Assembly: GCA_947650285.1 (NCBI GenBank)
Contig: CANTFL010000455.1
Span: 100,675-164,674 of the forward strand
Direction: 5' to 3'
DNA length: 64,000 bases
From: Hyaloperonospora brassicae
Lineage: Eukaryota > Oomycota > Peronosporomycetes > Peronosporales > Peronosporaceae
In this document: in pieces, positions 21,641-32,188 of the stretch
Layout of the letters: each line of letters starts with the position of its first letter
Numbering within the stretch: position 1 is the first letter of the stretch
Program-made: the position numbers and the translations under genes
Notes under the pieces: generated by a model
Database searches by the model: none
What the model was told of the DNA's origin: nothing
The model's input: only the letters and a program-made list of their open reading frames with translations

Positions 21641-22259
21641 TCTTGATCACGTTGACCTTAAGCGATCTTCCATGTAATAATGATTCCCGACCTCAGTACG
21701 ATCTTGAATGAAGTGTGCCCCTTGTTCCTAGCTTGTCCGATTGCACCACGATTTTTCATCGAATTAGGTACTCCTCCTATCTACTCCTTTGGTGATACTA
21801 ATCTTTTAGTCGGCGCAGGATATGAAGGACAATAAACCAGAGATTCTGTTTTTTCTACCGAAATATCCGTTTCTTGTTACACGGTAGCATCGTGCAGCTG
21901 GCGATCGTCCAACTATCCTCCCGATTACCTGCAACGTGCCCCACCCGAGTTTGTCGAGGTCATGTGTGCTTCGTGGCATCAGCGACCGGCAAAGCGACCG
22001 AAGGCCCAAGACGCGATGCTGCGTTTGGGCTTGCTTTCGTCTACGCTATCGAGATGTCGGATTTGTTCTCGTCGCCTTTGAACACGGCAGGCGGCACCTA
22101 TAGTGACAACAATTATCATAGTATGAACTCGAACCATATTTGTTTAGGACTCTGATAGAGGGCTCATTGGTGAAGGGTTTATATGTGAAAGCTCTTTTGT
22201 GATTTTTTTTGCGTCTTGCGTCTTCAAGTGTACATGTAGTTCAATGATAGTTGATGAAA

Positions 22260-22640
22260 TGAATTAACCCCCCTTTCGCGTGCGTGCCACTTGCAGGGGT
22301 TCGATCCGTCGATGGCGACCGACGCTGTTGTTGAGTTGTCCGTGGAGAACTGGGGATTGTCGCCTGAATCACTCGGTCAGGTACGATATTGCTGTCGACC
22401 GATCGCGGCGTTTCGTCGAAACACGTTTTTTTTGGAACGGTCGTATCCATTGCTACCGGCGCTTCCAGTAGACGATGTCGATGCGAAACGGGCCGGACAC
22501 ACGCGCAGGTGAGGCTGAAGTTGGTTGATGGCGGCGGAGACGTGCGCTTGACAGGCCTTGCAGTCTACTTTGGGGCACTTAGAGCCGGCCACGCGATACT
22601 TGTGACCAAAGAGCTTCCATTCCTGATTAAGTGGTCGAAT
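22260..22640 (-). pseudogene. BED-type zinc-finger-like fragment
   Basis: A GC-rich island unlike its AT-rich surroundings. The minus strand encodes WKLFGHKYRVAGSKCPKVDC followed by KACQAHVSAAINQLQPHLRV-C, giving C-x2-C, about 17 residues, then H-x4-C, with aromatic residues ahead of the first Cys pair. That spacing fits a BED finger, a DNA-binding domain found at the N-terminus of hAT transposases and some host proteins. The following Ser/Thr-rich stretch (ARFASTSSTGSAGSNG) could be a linker. No start codon or catalytic domain is attached, so it is a fragment; source unknown. Confidence 0.4.
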
Positions 22641-22892
22641 TATAATAGGAGGAACATCTGTGATAAAAACGGAATAAAATCGCGTTTGATTGAAGAAAAC
22701 GCTGCGTCGACGGGCTCACGGCAAAAAAAGCACTGTTCTCTTCCGGACGACCGACTGATCGGGATAGCAACAAAAACACTTTTCTTCCGACAATCGACTG
22801 ATCCGTGCTTACAGTCAGCAACGACACTCCTTGTTTCCACGTGATCCGACCGATACATATCCTGGTGATCCGGTCACCATGTCGGCTGTCTT

Positions 22893-23580
22893 TCAAAAGG
22901 CTAATGGGTCTCCGGAATTTATACTTTTATCGCGATCAAAGAGGGTCGTAAGTATCAAATATATTATCTTGCCAGGCCGCACGCTCAAGGTCGGCACACA
23001 TACCGTGTCTCGCCGCACCCACAGTATAGCTTTAAGAGGGCTAACTTTGATCCCCGCTTCCTTCAGCATTCCGATAGAACAGATACAAATTAATCTGGCA
23101 GATTGATTATCTATACTATAGACAGGTACGGTGGTTATCACCCTATCATCCCAATTCGAACATCATTTCGTAAACATCAGTCCCCGTCGTCAAAATCCAG
23201 ACGTATGTCCACCATATCCATGGAGTACATATTAAACTTTACTTCTTGGCCGACTTGATCGCCGAACCACACATCGAAGTAATGTACTAGCGATCCATTC
23301 AAGCTGATCTTTGTACTTGTTCTCTTCACTGTCATATTGGCATTCTATTCGATACTTATATGCTCTTTAGTTTGACTCTCATCGATGAAGTTTCCTACCT
23401 TACGAGAAAAGGTGGTGTTGACGATTGATATTTTTTGCGCCAAAATCAATCGGAGAATGGCAAATTTATTTTTATCTTGTCCACTGCTTTCCCTTGTTCG
23501 AACTACTTACGAAATGTGTGATACATCTAATACCCACGTTGATCCCAAGGCGCAAGATCGATCTATATCCTAACAGGTAA
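22893..23580 (-). pseudogene. R2 element I retropepsin (protease) remnant
   Basis: Minus-strand reading: ILRLILAQKISIVNTTFSRK then VGNFIDESQTKEHISIE, a stop, NMTVKRTSTKISLNGSLVHY and FDVWFGDQVGQE, then RRDTVCVPTLSVRPGKIIYL. The same protein in R2 element III reads LFDLGAEI-IIEINFAR and IDESRKQGCVGIGENT, so the active-site Asp-x-Gly-Ala is lost here (LILAQ). It would have cut the Gag-Pol precursor. It lies between gag and RT as expected for gypsy. Confidence 0.62.
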
Positions 23581-24089
23581 TCAGGCCTACTCATCCGATC
23601 TCTTCACAATTTTAATTGAAGACACATATGTAGATCTTCTTGTATCTATGAGATCGGGCAGATCCTGCATGTATCTTCTTAATCCTTCCGGTGTCATTTA
23701 AAAATGGAAACGGTAGATCCTAGAATTCTCGACTTCTTTAAGATTGTATCATAAAAAGGGTCCTGATTTAACATCTCCTAAACCTCTGGAGAAAACTTTC
23801 TAGCGCGCTTATTAGTATACATAACACTTACGTGTCAAATCGTAAAATAACTTTATTGGGATCTTGCTAATCATATGCGATTCCCCATACGCCCCACACA
23901 CGTAAAAATACTTGTCTGATAGATGTCTCTTGCGACCACGCTTCAGATATTTTAGTCATTTTCAGCAGGTCTAATCATCAAATTTGGTCTGATAGCAATA
24001 GGTTCAATGTCTTTGGTAGATCCCCGAGCTCACGTATTTTCACCCGATCCACACTATTATTTTCTTTGTGACGATTTTAAATATTCTTC

Positions 24090-26104
24090 CCTCGATCGGA
24101 TAGGTCAGCCGTAGAAAAGAGACGTTCATCTGTATCCCCATTCGATGCACTTGTCATGGGCTCGAATTCGCTGTCGTCGCTCTCCTCCTGGTCTCGTGCA
24201 CTGCTAAAGTCGATTTGGAATTTGAAGAACGGCCGATCGCTGATAAAACGTTCCCAATCCCATCGAATATTTTTCCTGACAAATTTCTAATAGCTGATGT
24301 GCGCTCAGAGTACGCTCCATTTCGTCACCGTCCGTCAGTTTTGCTAGAATAATGTGCTGTACCAGATCGCGGTCCTTTGGTGTTGCAATAACCATGTCCA
24401 CATTTTAACGCTAAACGGTCAACTTTCCATTTCGAATTGCGATCTAGGCTCGGGTTGCTGCGACGTTTATTTGATAGAAGTGCTAAATTGGATTCTTATC
24501 CGATCGCTTCTCAGCGTTATAATATTTTAAATTTACTGACACACCGTATCCTTCGTACTGCATCATCAAAAATGCAGCAGCATTTACGTGTACGGCGAGT
24601 AGATCCAACCGGCTCACTGTATCAATCACGTACAGACTCTTTTATTTGATTTAGGAATACCAGAAACTTTCTACATCCAAATCTTGGATCAAGCATAAAC
24701 GCGGAATTGAACTTTCCTAATCATATCAGAGCTTGACCTTTGTCGCTGTCTCTACCGCTGGGCCCCTACAGTTCTGCGATTGCTGGGTCACGGATGCGCT
24801 GAATAATAAAGCTCACAATGAGGTTAAGCGTTTGTGGACGCTACCAACGGGCGCCTTATATCGTCCTGATCTGAGTTATTCGAATTGCGATCGTCGGGTT
24901 GTCTAATGTACGATTGACCACGGTGCGATCCTATCAATTACATCTCTACAACGCTGGTGTTAGTAACGAACATTTACCCCTTTTTGATCTATTGGATTAG
25001 AAAGATCGCTTGACAGGCTTGTTCCCTTTGTTCTCGTTGATATCGTTTCAAAGCAGCGTGTTAGTACGGTTGCAGATTTTCTTGGGCGGGAGGTGCCGCT
25101 TCTCTTCGAATCCTACCGCGTTCAATAGTTACTAAATCTTGATTTCTTCTGCAAGATCGTGCAGATGTGCTCAGGCAATTGGATCTAGCGACATCCGCTG
25201 AATGTCGATCAAGTTATCGGATTCAGTCTTGTACTCAGCCTGAGGCAAATGCGACTAACTAGTACAATATTCTCTTAGAACTATCGCGATCGCCGTACTC
25301 ATTTGATCTTCGTAATGGTATCCACTATTCAATGGAATCAGCATTACATATTGAGATCAACACGCGTTGATAACCTGGTCTTGTTTGCACTCTAAACTTT
25401 TCTTCGCGTCGAGCACTTCCGCGACTAGTCCTGCATCCCGTAGCAGCTGAATGATTACTTTGACTCCCTCCAGTCTGTTTGAAGCTATTTGCTGGAGTTG
25501 AATAGGGCCTTATTTCGTTTCGATAATCAAAGACACTAAAATTTAAATATCGCCGATTCGGATGAACAAGCATTTAAGATTAATAAAAAAAATTATGAAG
25601 GTGATTGGCAACCATCCATCGTCACTTCAACTTCCACAAACTTGATCGGGAGATCCGCTACATTCGTGGCACGATCATTTTGCTACGTTTCGGCTCTGCT
25701 TTTAATCGTGCCATCTTCGGCTCCTCTTTATTCGATAATTATAAAGCGATCCTAAACGTATTATGTTCGATTTTGACCGAAAGTTTTTACCCTACGAATT
25801 CTAGTTTGTAGTACAATCCAGTTTAGTACCTGGACGAACGGCGCTCAGGATAGGGTTGATAGTAATCTTCCAAATCGAGCGATCGATCTTTTCAGTTTTC
25901 TTGTTTTCAGAGCTCCTCCTAAATCACTGAGAATCCGAGATTTCTTTGGTATCACGCGTATGCGGCGATCCCTTCGCATATTACACTATAACTTTTATGT
26001 CAATCTGCATGATCACATCCTCAATTAGAAACTCACGGTGAAGTCACGTGTCATTGGACAATTCGGTAACGCGCCCTAGTATGAATTAGTTCTAGTCACA
26101 TGGT
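24090..26104 (-). pseudogene. R2 element I gag remnants
   Basis: Minus-strand pieces after LTR c: RLEGVKVIIQLLRDAGLVAE and VLDAKKSLECKQDQVIN (about 25370-25480) match the gag block of elements I-prime and III. Further down come DMVIATPKDRDLVQHIILAK and ERTLSAHQLLEICQEKYSMG (24240-24401), then, one frame over, an acidic stretch ARDQEESDDSEFEPMTSASN (24120-24205). Many stops. Gag would form the particle around the element RNA. No zinc knuckle was found. Confidence 0.5.
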
Positions 26105-26757
26105 ATGTGGTACTCCAATTCTTCACTGGCGCCCAGCCAACCGACTATCGGAAAGGGTACTACGTTTCTGCGTGTTACGCTTCCATCCTTACCTTGTGTA
26201 CCCGTTGATAGGATGATCTGCACTCGTCCAGGTATAATTGTGTCGAAGAAATTTTTTGAATTGTTTATGATGGGGATATCCTGTTCTTGTAGACGTATTC
26301 ACAAGAAAGCGGGTATGCTTCTATACTTCTTGATGTTATTTACCCTGATCTCTACATGGTAGACTTATCTTACACGTTGACACATAATCCAGTTGACCTT
26401 TCGAGCACTTTGGATGTCTCCCGGTATTGTACCTTGTTCTCTACGGTGTTTCGGCCTTCGATCGCAGTGGGGGTATTGCCTTAAAATTCCTTGTCTCATG
26501 ACCAAACTTTTTTAATATCGCATAATAAAGGAATGCTACGTATACTGGCGTCAAGTGGCCAGGAATGCAATCAAAGAGAGCAGTCAGAACTTATCCTGAA
26601 AAACTATTGAACTCCGTTTGATATGTAGCCATTTAAAACAACCTGAAATAAAGCTTAATAGACACTTTGGACGTGCTGTCGTCCCCTCGCACGAAGTGGC
26701 CTACTTTATGTTCTCGTGTGATCGCGAATCGTGAATAGCGTGGTGCGCTACCCACTA
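26105..26757 (-). repeat. R2 LTR c
   Basis: Contains the GGCGCC block with CCTTGTGTACCCGTTGATAG (26190-26210) and the GCCACTTGACGCC block that correspond to LTRs d, f and g. On the minus strand it begins near TGGGTAGCGCACCACGC (26757). It is preceded by a GATC-rich tract. Confidence 0.5.
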
Positions 26758-26940
26758 GTCTGATCTCGATCGCTTCCACAATTGTGCTCGCGTAGTTGGT
26801 CGCGATGTACATCCTGATCGCGATCTCTACCCTATTCGCAAATTGAGTTAATCAGTACAAACCTACCTGATCGATCGCGTCTCCGGTCACGGTCGCTTCT
26901 GTTTGCAAAACTACTCCATCACTTAACCACAGGTTCCTTG
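26758..26940. repeat. GATC-rich tract before LTR c
   Basis: Repeated CGATC, GCGATC and GATCGCGATC words, read on the minus strand as GAAGCGATCGAGATCAGA and GAGATCGCGATCAGGATG, nearly the same words as in the tracts at 35521-35725 and 49990-50160. Confidence 0.55.
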
Positions 26941-27262
26941 ACATGTCATGAATAGAACCCTGGAAAATTTAGTTAATGTACTTAAGTATATAACGCGTAC
27001 GTCGTGCATCGATGTGTGTGAAGTGTTGATATATCAAGTGCAATTGGTCTCGGACCTTTATAGGTGCGAAGTGAAAGCGTAGTTTTTATTCAAACGAACA
27101 TTGTAAACGTAGGCGCAGATCAAAGTGCATCAAGACTGCGAAGTCGACGCACGCGCACTACCGGCGTGTAAAATGCATCTCAGTGATAAAATTTAACTTG
27201 CCAAGATAGAAGTGATAAAGATTGACCTCATGGAAGCTGCTAATGCACCACGTGCTTGATAT

Positions 27263-27792
27263 TTAATATGACATATATTTATCCGTTGGCACGATATGTG
27301 TTGTCAAGTGGCGTTGGCTTATCGCTTGTTGCATACCGAACTCGCAAGCTATGGTCTTGGTGACCCGCTTTACCAAAAGAAGGCGAGTGACCTGGCCAAG
27401 CCTTTTGTCAACACTGGGTGTAAGAAAGGCATATTCTTGTCTAGCTCGGATAGACGCCTTGGTCCTGTACCGAAGACGAACACTCTCGTCCACACAGAAA
27501 TCGTGCAGTTGTTGCTCATCAAGCTTTCTGGTGATAGCCTTCTCCTCATAGGCTAGATTATTAGTCTGTAATGTAATTGTGCTAGCGGTACCTCGTTCTG
27601 GGAACGAATTTGGTGCTTATGTGGGTACATTACTCTGCACATAAGTGCTAAAATATGTTTCTCACTCGATGGGTGATGTCCACACGCATAGTATAACATG
27701 TATTGGGAGCGAGAATGCTCTAAAGACAGAGAATTATCAGATGATTGTGCCAAGCTAGCTCGATAAAAGAAGGCAACCAACCGGTTATCCAT
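27263..27792 (-). pseudogene. Unknown ORF pair, probably one broken gene
   Basis: Two minus-strand frames meet: MDNRLVAFFYRASLAQSSDN from 27792, and a frame open from about 27620 to 27263 that reads NNLAYEEKAITRKLDEQQLH, then SVRLRYRTKASIRARQEYAF and SVDKRLGQVTRLLLVKRVTK. The second is charged and helix-like, with good codon balance over about 117 codons without a start. I recognise no family. It lies just outside the left LTR of the gypsy element. Confidence 0.3.
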
Positions 27793-27905
27793 TTTTCACT
27801 GCTATTGATGAACGATGGAATGTGGCGTATGTTGTTCCGCGGTATCAACAGTCTAGTGAGAGAGGGTGGAACAGGAGCTAACGTCGATTTTTAAATGACA
27901 TTACA

Positions 27906-28434
27906 TGTGCGGTTAACACCAGAGATAATGTCTGGTTAAAATTTATGGGGTGCACACACGAAATGGGATCCCCTTTAAAGTGATATTAGAACACAATTAT
28001 CAATTGTTGAAGACTGATGTATGTCAATCATTGATTACGAGATCTTTTGAGAGGTTTATATAGAACATTAGCGAGTAGGTTAATTACTTTTTTCTAAGGT
28101 GTTCTTTTAGGTTAAAAGAAGAAATAAGAATTCAGTTCCCATTTTGATCAACATAAGACACGTGCCTTACGAGGCGTCTTGATCGGAAGATCTAGCAACG
28201 CTTGTAAAGGTAGCTGCTCTTGAGCATTCTGTGCTGTGGATCTCTTGAATCGTTTGGTCCCCCTGGAACAGGGACCGTAAGCTCTCTGAGCCTGTTGACT
28301 CTTTGAGTCGGGTTCTTTGAACCAAACCTTAGCTCTTGGAGCTGTTTACTCTTTGAGTCGAGGTCGTAGAACCAAAGTTGATCATTGAGAGTTATGTATT
28401 TCTCTGAATTAAGGAGCTGTGTAGCTCCGCTGCA
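27906..28434 (+). repeat. 5' LTR of the gypsy element
   Basis: Starts TGTGCGGTTAACACC and ends CTCCGCTGCA. It aligns with the 3' LTR throughout, but has about 52 extra bases near 28315-28370, a partial duplication of the CTTTGAGTCG...AACCAAA segment. The first 60 bases are the most diverged. Confidence 0.85.
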
Positions 28435-28436
28435 CT

Positions 28437-28451
28437 TGGTAGCACTCGTAG
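28437..28451 (+). promoter_or_regulatory. Putative primer-binding site
   Basis: TGGTAGCACTCGTAG starts two bases after the 5' LTR. A TGG start is expected because tRNA primers end in CCA. The tRNA cannot be named. Confidence 0.5.
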
Positions 28452-28492
28452 TCAATCTACGCCTGAGTCGTTACGACTGATCTACTTGGAGG

Positions 28493-29443
28493 ATGGAGCA
28501 ATCCACACCCCTCTCTGAGGCCCAAAAGGTCGCGCTTGCTAAGCTGATCGCGGTTGTAGGCCCAGAGTATGTAGAGTTTCTAGCTGCACAGGGTCCCGAT
28601 GTGCTCAATGCACGAGTCGAGACCTTCATGTAGTACGAAACGTACCTTCTAGGGAAGGTTCACAACCAGGTAGCGTCGGCTATGCCGACACGCTACGTGG
28701 CGATGCCAGATGAAGATGCTAAGCCTCGTCCCCTTCGGGTGGACGTCAAATATTACTCTGGGAAGGAGGGGGGAAACTTGACCCTCTGGATCCGTTGTAT
28801 TGAGATGGCCATGAGCTCTGGTCTTATCTCACTGGAGTACCAGCGGGTCTCGCTGGCTATCTCCAAGCTCGATAGAAGAGCCAGATAGGGGGATCTGACG
28901 TGTGGCACGTCGGTCGACTTGGCGTTTACCACATGGGATTCGCTCAAGTTAGACCTTTTGCGAGTTTTCTTGCCGCCTAACCAGGCTTATCGCGTGCGCT
29001 CACGCTTATTGTCTACCCGTCAGGGTAAGAATGATCTAACGGACTATGTCCAAGAGTTGAGAACTCTTATGGCTGCTATGCAGTCTGACCCTCTCCCTGA
29101 GACAGTCTATGTGACTGTCTTCATGGAAGGTTTTCGTAATGTCGTTGCCAGTACAGAGGTGTTTCGGGTCCATCCCTCTACTTTTGAGGAAGCTGTTAGC
29201 ATCGCTCAAAATGCTGAGCACAACTTCAAGTCGGCCAGACTTGGTTGGAATGGGTACAATTCAAGCTTTGCGAGGGCAATCTCTGCGAGCACCTCGGCTT
29301 ACTGTAAGTCAGAACCGATGGATATCAGCCGTGCTGAAGATGAAGGTGAAGCAAAGCATAATGTTGCAGAGCAACGACAGGAAGTAAAATGCTGTACATG
29401 TGCGAAAGTACTAAACACTTGCGTCCCACTTGTCCTTTGCTGA
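28493..29443 (+). pseudogene. Gypsy gag with two in-frame stops
   Basis: One frame from ATG 28493 (MEQSTPLSEAQKVALAKLIA) to 29443. TAG codons interrupt it at 28631 and 28886. The middle part (YYSGKEGGNLTLWIRCIEMA, then WDSLKLDLLRVFLPPNQAYR and LLSTRQGKNDLTDYVQELRT) is the typical retrotransposon gag core that builds the particle. After a frameshift the zinc knuckle follows: Cys at 29401, His at 29416 and Cys at 29431 in the pattern C-x4-H-x4-C, with the first Cys of the CCHC box lost (LYMC instead of C-x2-C). So RNA binding would be impaired. Confidence 0.85.
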
Positions 29444-29599
29444 AGCAACAACCGACTCCTATGGGTCGAAACCCCATCCCCAACCAGAATCCTGGTATGG
29501 AACGGGGAAATGTCGACACCCAGTAGGTGCGGGGCGCCATACTGAGGTAGAACTGGGCTCTGTTGCTTCTCTACGAGGTAGAGTGAAACAGGGTTTATC

Positions 29600-29990
29600 C
29601 CCACGGTGCTCTGTGCCCGCCAAAACAAAGCGTGGATACAAGCCTGGCTTGTTAGTCGCCGAGGCGAAAGTCAAGGGATTTGAGAAGCATTGGTCGATCC
29701 TAATCGACTCCGGAGCATCATGCAATTATGCTCGACGTCGTTCCCTTGAGGGAAGTCAGCGATATGCTGAAGCGCTCAAAAGCATGAGGGTGATTCAATC
29801 ACCGTTCGTTTCGCAACTAGTAGTCGCTTCGCGGTGCCTAAAGTTCCGTTGAACTTAGGTGTGAACTTTTTGGACCTTGACAGCAATAAACGCTGTCTTG
29901 TCATCGATTTGGATTCGATATACGATCACTCTGGGTATGGATTGGCTCGAACGCCATGAGCCATGGATTGATTGGAGGTCTTAGACCTTA
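29600..29990 (+). pseudogene. Gypsy retropepsin domain
   Basis: LVAEAKVKGFEKHWSILIDS with the intact active-site DSGAS (Asp codon at 29706) and NYARRRSL. The frame then ends at 29852, while the neighbouring frame continues with FAVPKVPLNLGVNFLDLDSN and, one frame later, near 29930 the piece TLGMDWLERHEPWIDW. So the aspartic protease is split over three frames. It would mature the polyprotein. Confidence 0.75.
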
Positions 29991-30020
29991 GGCGCCACGC
30001 GCAATGTTCCTAGCGAAGCT

Positions 30021-30788
30021 TTGGAGAATCATGAATCCACCTTTGCAAGGCAACAAAAGCAATATCGGCGCGAGCCATTGACGAAAGATGTCGATGTGCT
30101 GGACATTGGTATGTCAGAGTTAGTTAACTCCAATGTCAATGACATCAATATTGAGCGGAGTTCTTTCACCGTATGTGAAGAGAGTTATACTCCGTTGAGT
30201 GATACTCGCTGTGATACTGAGTCACTGCATGCTGCAGGCATGGTTGGCCCAGGGCCGCGACATCAAGAATGTAATTCCTCTGACGTGAGTGGGGTGGCAC
30301 GTGAAATTTCACCGAGTGAGGGCGGCCGAGACGGCACCTCACTGAATGTCGGTAATGACATTGTTGGCGAGAAGCCAGAGTGTTCAGGGCTAGTCCCGTA
30401 TGCTGTACGTGAAGTGGTGCGTGTAAATACACTGGGTGAAGTGTTCGAGTTACGTAACACCTCACGAGATGTCGTTCAAGACATGAGCTCTCGTCTAGAG
30501 CGTGCTAAGATGAGTAGCAATTACGGGGACCCTACTGCCCCGGCCTCTATGATGCGTAAGGTTTCTTTGATCAAACAATCTCAGCGTAGGGTGGCAGCTG
30601 TTAAGTGCCCCACGTCTAAGAAGTCACGAAGTGATAATAGTGATAATACACTATATACACTTGTCAATGGGTTGACTGGCCAGATTGATGGCAATATTAG
30701 TCTTGAGACTCTTCCACCTTTGGACACTCTCTTTGACCTAGACGAAATGTCTGACGGCGAATTTAGCCAAGCCTTACAGGCAGGATAA
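30021..30788 (+). CDS. Gypsy polyprotein linker between protease and RT
   Basis: 255 codons open without interruption, from MENHESTFARQQ to QALQAG. It is hydrophilic, Ser/Asp/Glu-rich, without motif, and sits between the protease and RT domains of the element. It was probably internal to the polyprotein and is here separated by frame breaks, so the ATG need not be a real start. Confidence 0.5.
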   Translation: MENHESTFARQQKQYRREPLTKDVDVLDIGMSELVNSNVNDINIERSSFTVCEESYTPLSDTRCDTESLHAAGMVGPGPRHQECNSSDVSGVAREISPSEGGRDGTSLNVGNDIVGEKPECSGLVPYAVREVVRVNTLGEVFELRNTSRDVVQDMSSRLERAKMSSNYGDPTAPASMMRKVSLIKQSQRRVAAVKCPTSKKSRSDNSDNTLYTLVNGLTGQIDGNISLETLPPLDTLFDLDEMSDGEFSQALQAG

Positions 30789-30800
30789 TTATCCGAGTTA

Positions 30801-32167
30801 GTGGTCATTAGGCCAGATATTGAGCTGAAATCATCCTCGTTATTGGAGGAGTCTGTCCTTGAGGACACAAAGGTGGCATTGGATGCCCGTAGTGGATCTT
30901 TGATCCTTACAAATCCTCTTGATCCATTCTATCCTTTAGTAAAGGAGTTTCAGGACGTGGTGTGTCACAACCCACCTTCCGTCATGGAATTGACTTGGTT
31001 CTTGGAACTAAATACTGCGTAACACGGCAGTGGCCTTAACCGAAGGAACAGTGTGACGTCATTGTCGACTTCTTTCGTGCAAATCACGCGGCAGGAATGT
31101 TACGTGAGAGCAAATATCCCCATTCCACACCGACCTATTGTGTCAAAAAACCCAATGGGAAGTGGCGCATTGTTCATGCTTACAATAAGCTTAATGCAGC
31201 CACCATCCCGGCCCAGACACCAATTCCGAGGAAGGATGTTCTTCCAAACAATATAGTGGGATGTACAAAGTACAGTGCTCTCGACTTCGTCGATGGTTAT
31301 TACCAACTTCTCATGCGAGAAAGCGATATTCCGCTGACAGCGGTCAGCACTCCAAGCGGTATGCTCTGGGAGTGGCTTGTTATGCCGCAAGGGTTATTAA
31401 ATGCCGCGGCTACATTCAATAGTTTTGTGACACAATTGTTCAGACCTCACCGAGGATATGAACAGACATACTTTGATGACATCATTGTCCATAGTCGTGC
31501 TATGAACGGTCGGTCATATGTGGAAAATAACATTGACCATTTACGAGCGGTGCTCGAGTGCATGCACACGAATAAGTTGTACGCCAACGCGATTAAGTGC
31601 ATCTTTGCTGCAGAAGAGATCCCCTTTTTAGGGTGCTTTATTGGTAAGCGAGTCCTTCGAGCGGATCCTGCTAAGGTAAAAGCCATAGTTGATTGGCCGG
31701 TTCCTAATAACCAAAATTACTTACGTGAGTGGCTTGGCCTTGCCAATTACTTGCACAAGTACAGTTCGAATTGCGCAGACATGGCACGGCCATTACCCAA
31801 TCTCCTTGAAAAGGATGTGGAATGGTGCTGGACTAGCACTGAGCATGATGCTTTTCAAGCAGTAAAAGAGAGTCTTCTTCATGCACCAATCTTGGCTTTG
31901 CCTTATCCTGATCGATCTTTCAGTGACGTCTGTGACGCATTTGACTTTGCCATAGGCAGCGCCTTGTTACAGACAGATTTTGATAGACGGGAACGCGTCA
32001 TTGCGTTTGAGTCTCGGCAGCTAAAGGCTGCAGAAAATAAGTATCCTATTTATGAAAAAGAGCTACTTGCAATGAAGTATGCTCTCGTCAAATTCATCGT
32101 TCATCTTCTTGGCTCAAATGCGTTTGTGAACTATACAGATCATGCGTCACTACAAACTGCGATTTAG
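30801..32167 (+). pseudogene. Gypsy reverse transcriptase and RNase H
   Basis: [18 protein letters not shown] (from about 30920) opens the RT region; a TAA at 31020 and a frame change follow, then a long open part from 31097. Visible: VKKPNGKWRIVHAYNKLNAA, LDFVDGYYQL (catalytic Asp), TPSGMLWEWLVMPQGLLNAA, and YFDD at 31469-31480 with both catalytic Asp intact, then FLGCFIGKRVLRADPAKVKA and the thumb. RNase H begins about 31870; its FSDVCDAFDFAIGSALLQTD has the first Asp, ESRQLKAAENKYPIYEKELL the Glu, and NYTDHASL the next Asp. The frame ends at TAG 32165, in the RNase H tail. It copies the element RNA into DNA. Confidence 0.88.
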
Positions 32168-32188
32168 TAGCCTCGCTTCTCTCAGAGA

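Larger units (their letters stand above)
14482..26757 (-). mobile_element. R2 element I: decayed full-length Ty3/gypsy retrotransposon
   Basis: On the minus strand this stretch reads, in order: LTR c (26105-26757), gag remnants, an aspartic protease remnant (about 23580-22890), reverse transcriptase (about 20060-19290), RNase H region (to about 18480), integrase (about 17720-15400), a GATC-rich tract, and LTR a. That is the canonical Ty3/gypsy order. All domains carry many stops and frameshifts, so the copy is old. It has been invaded by a plus-strand LTR (about 20800-21640) and contains a BED-finger-like fragment (22260-22640) that does not belong to a retroelement. The peptides match an oomycete gypsy family I know from general experience; a translated search would settle this. 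Confidence 0.7.

Noticed and set aside
22293..22312. tRNA-like T-arm (GGGGTTCGATCC)
   Set aside because: The flanking bases do not pair as a T stem and no A box, anticodon stem or acceptor stem is found upstream.
22389..22844. 151-codon plus-strand ORF
   Set aside because: Its GC-rich first third is antisense to the BED-finger-like reading, which has a recognisable metal-binding pattern; the rest is AT-rich without motif.
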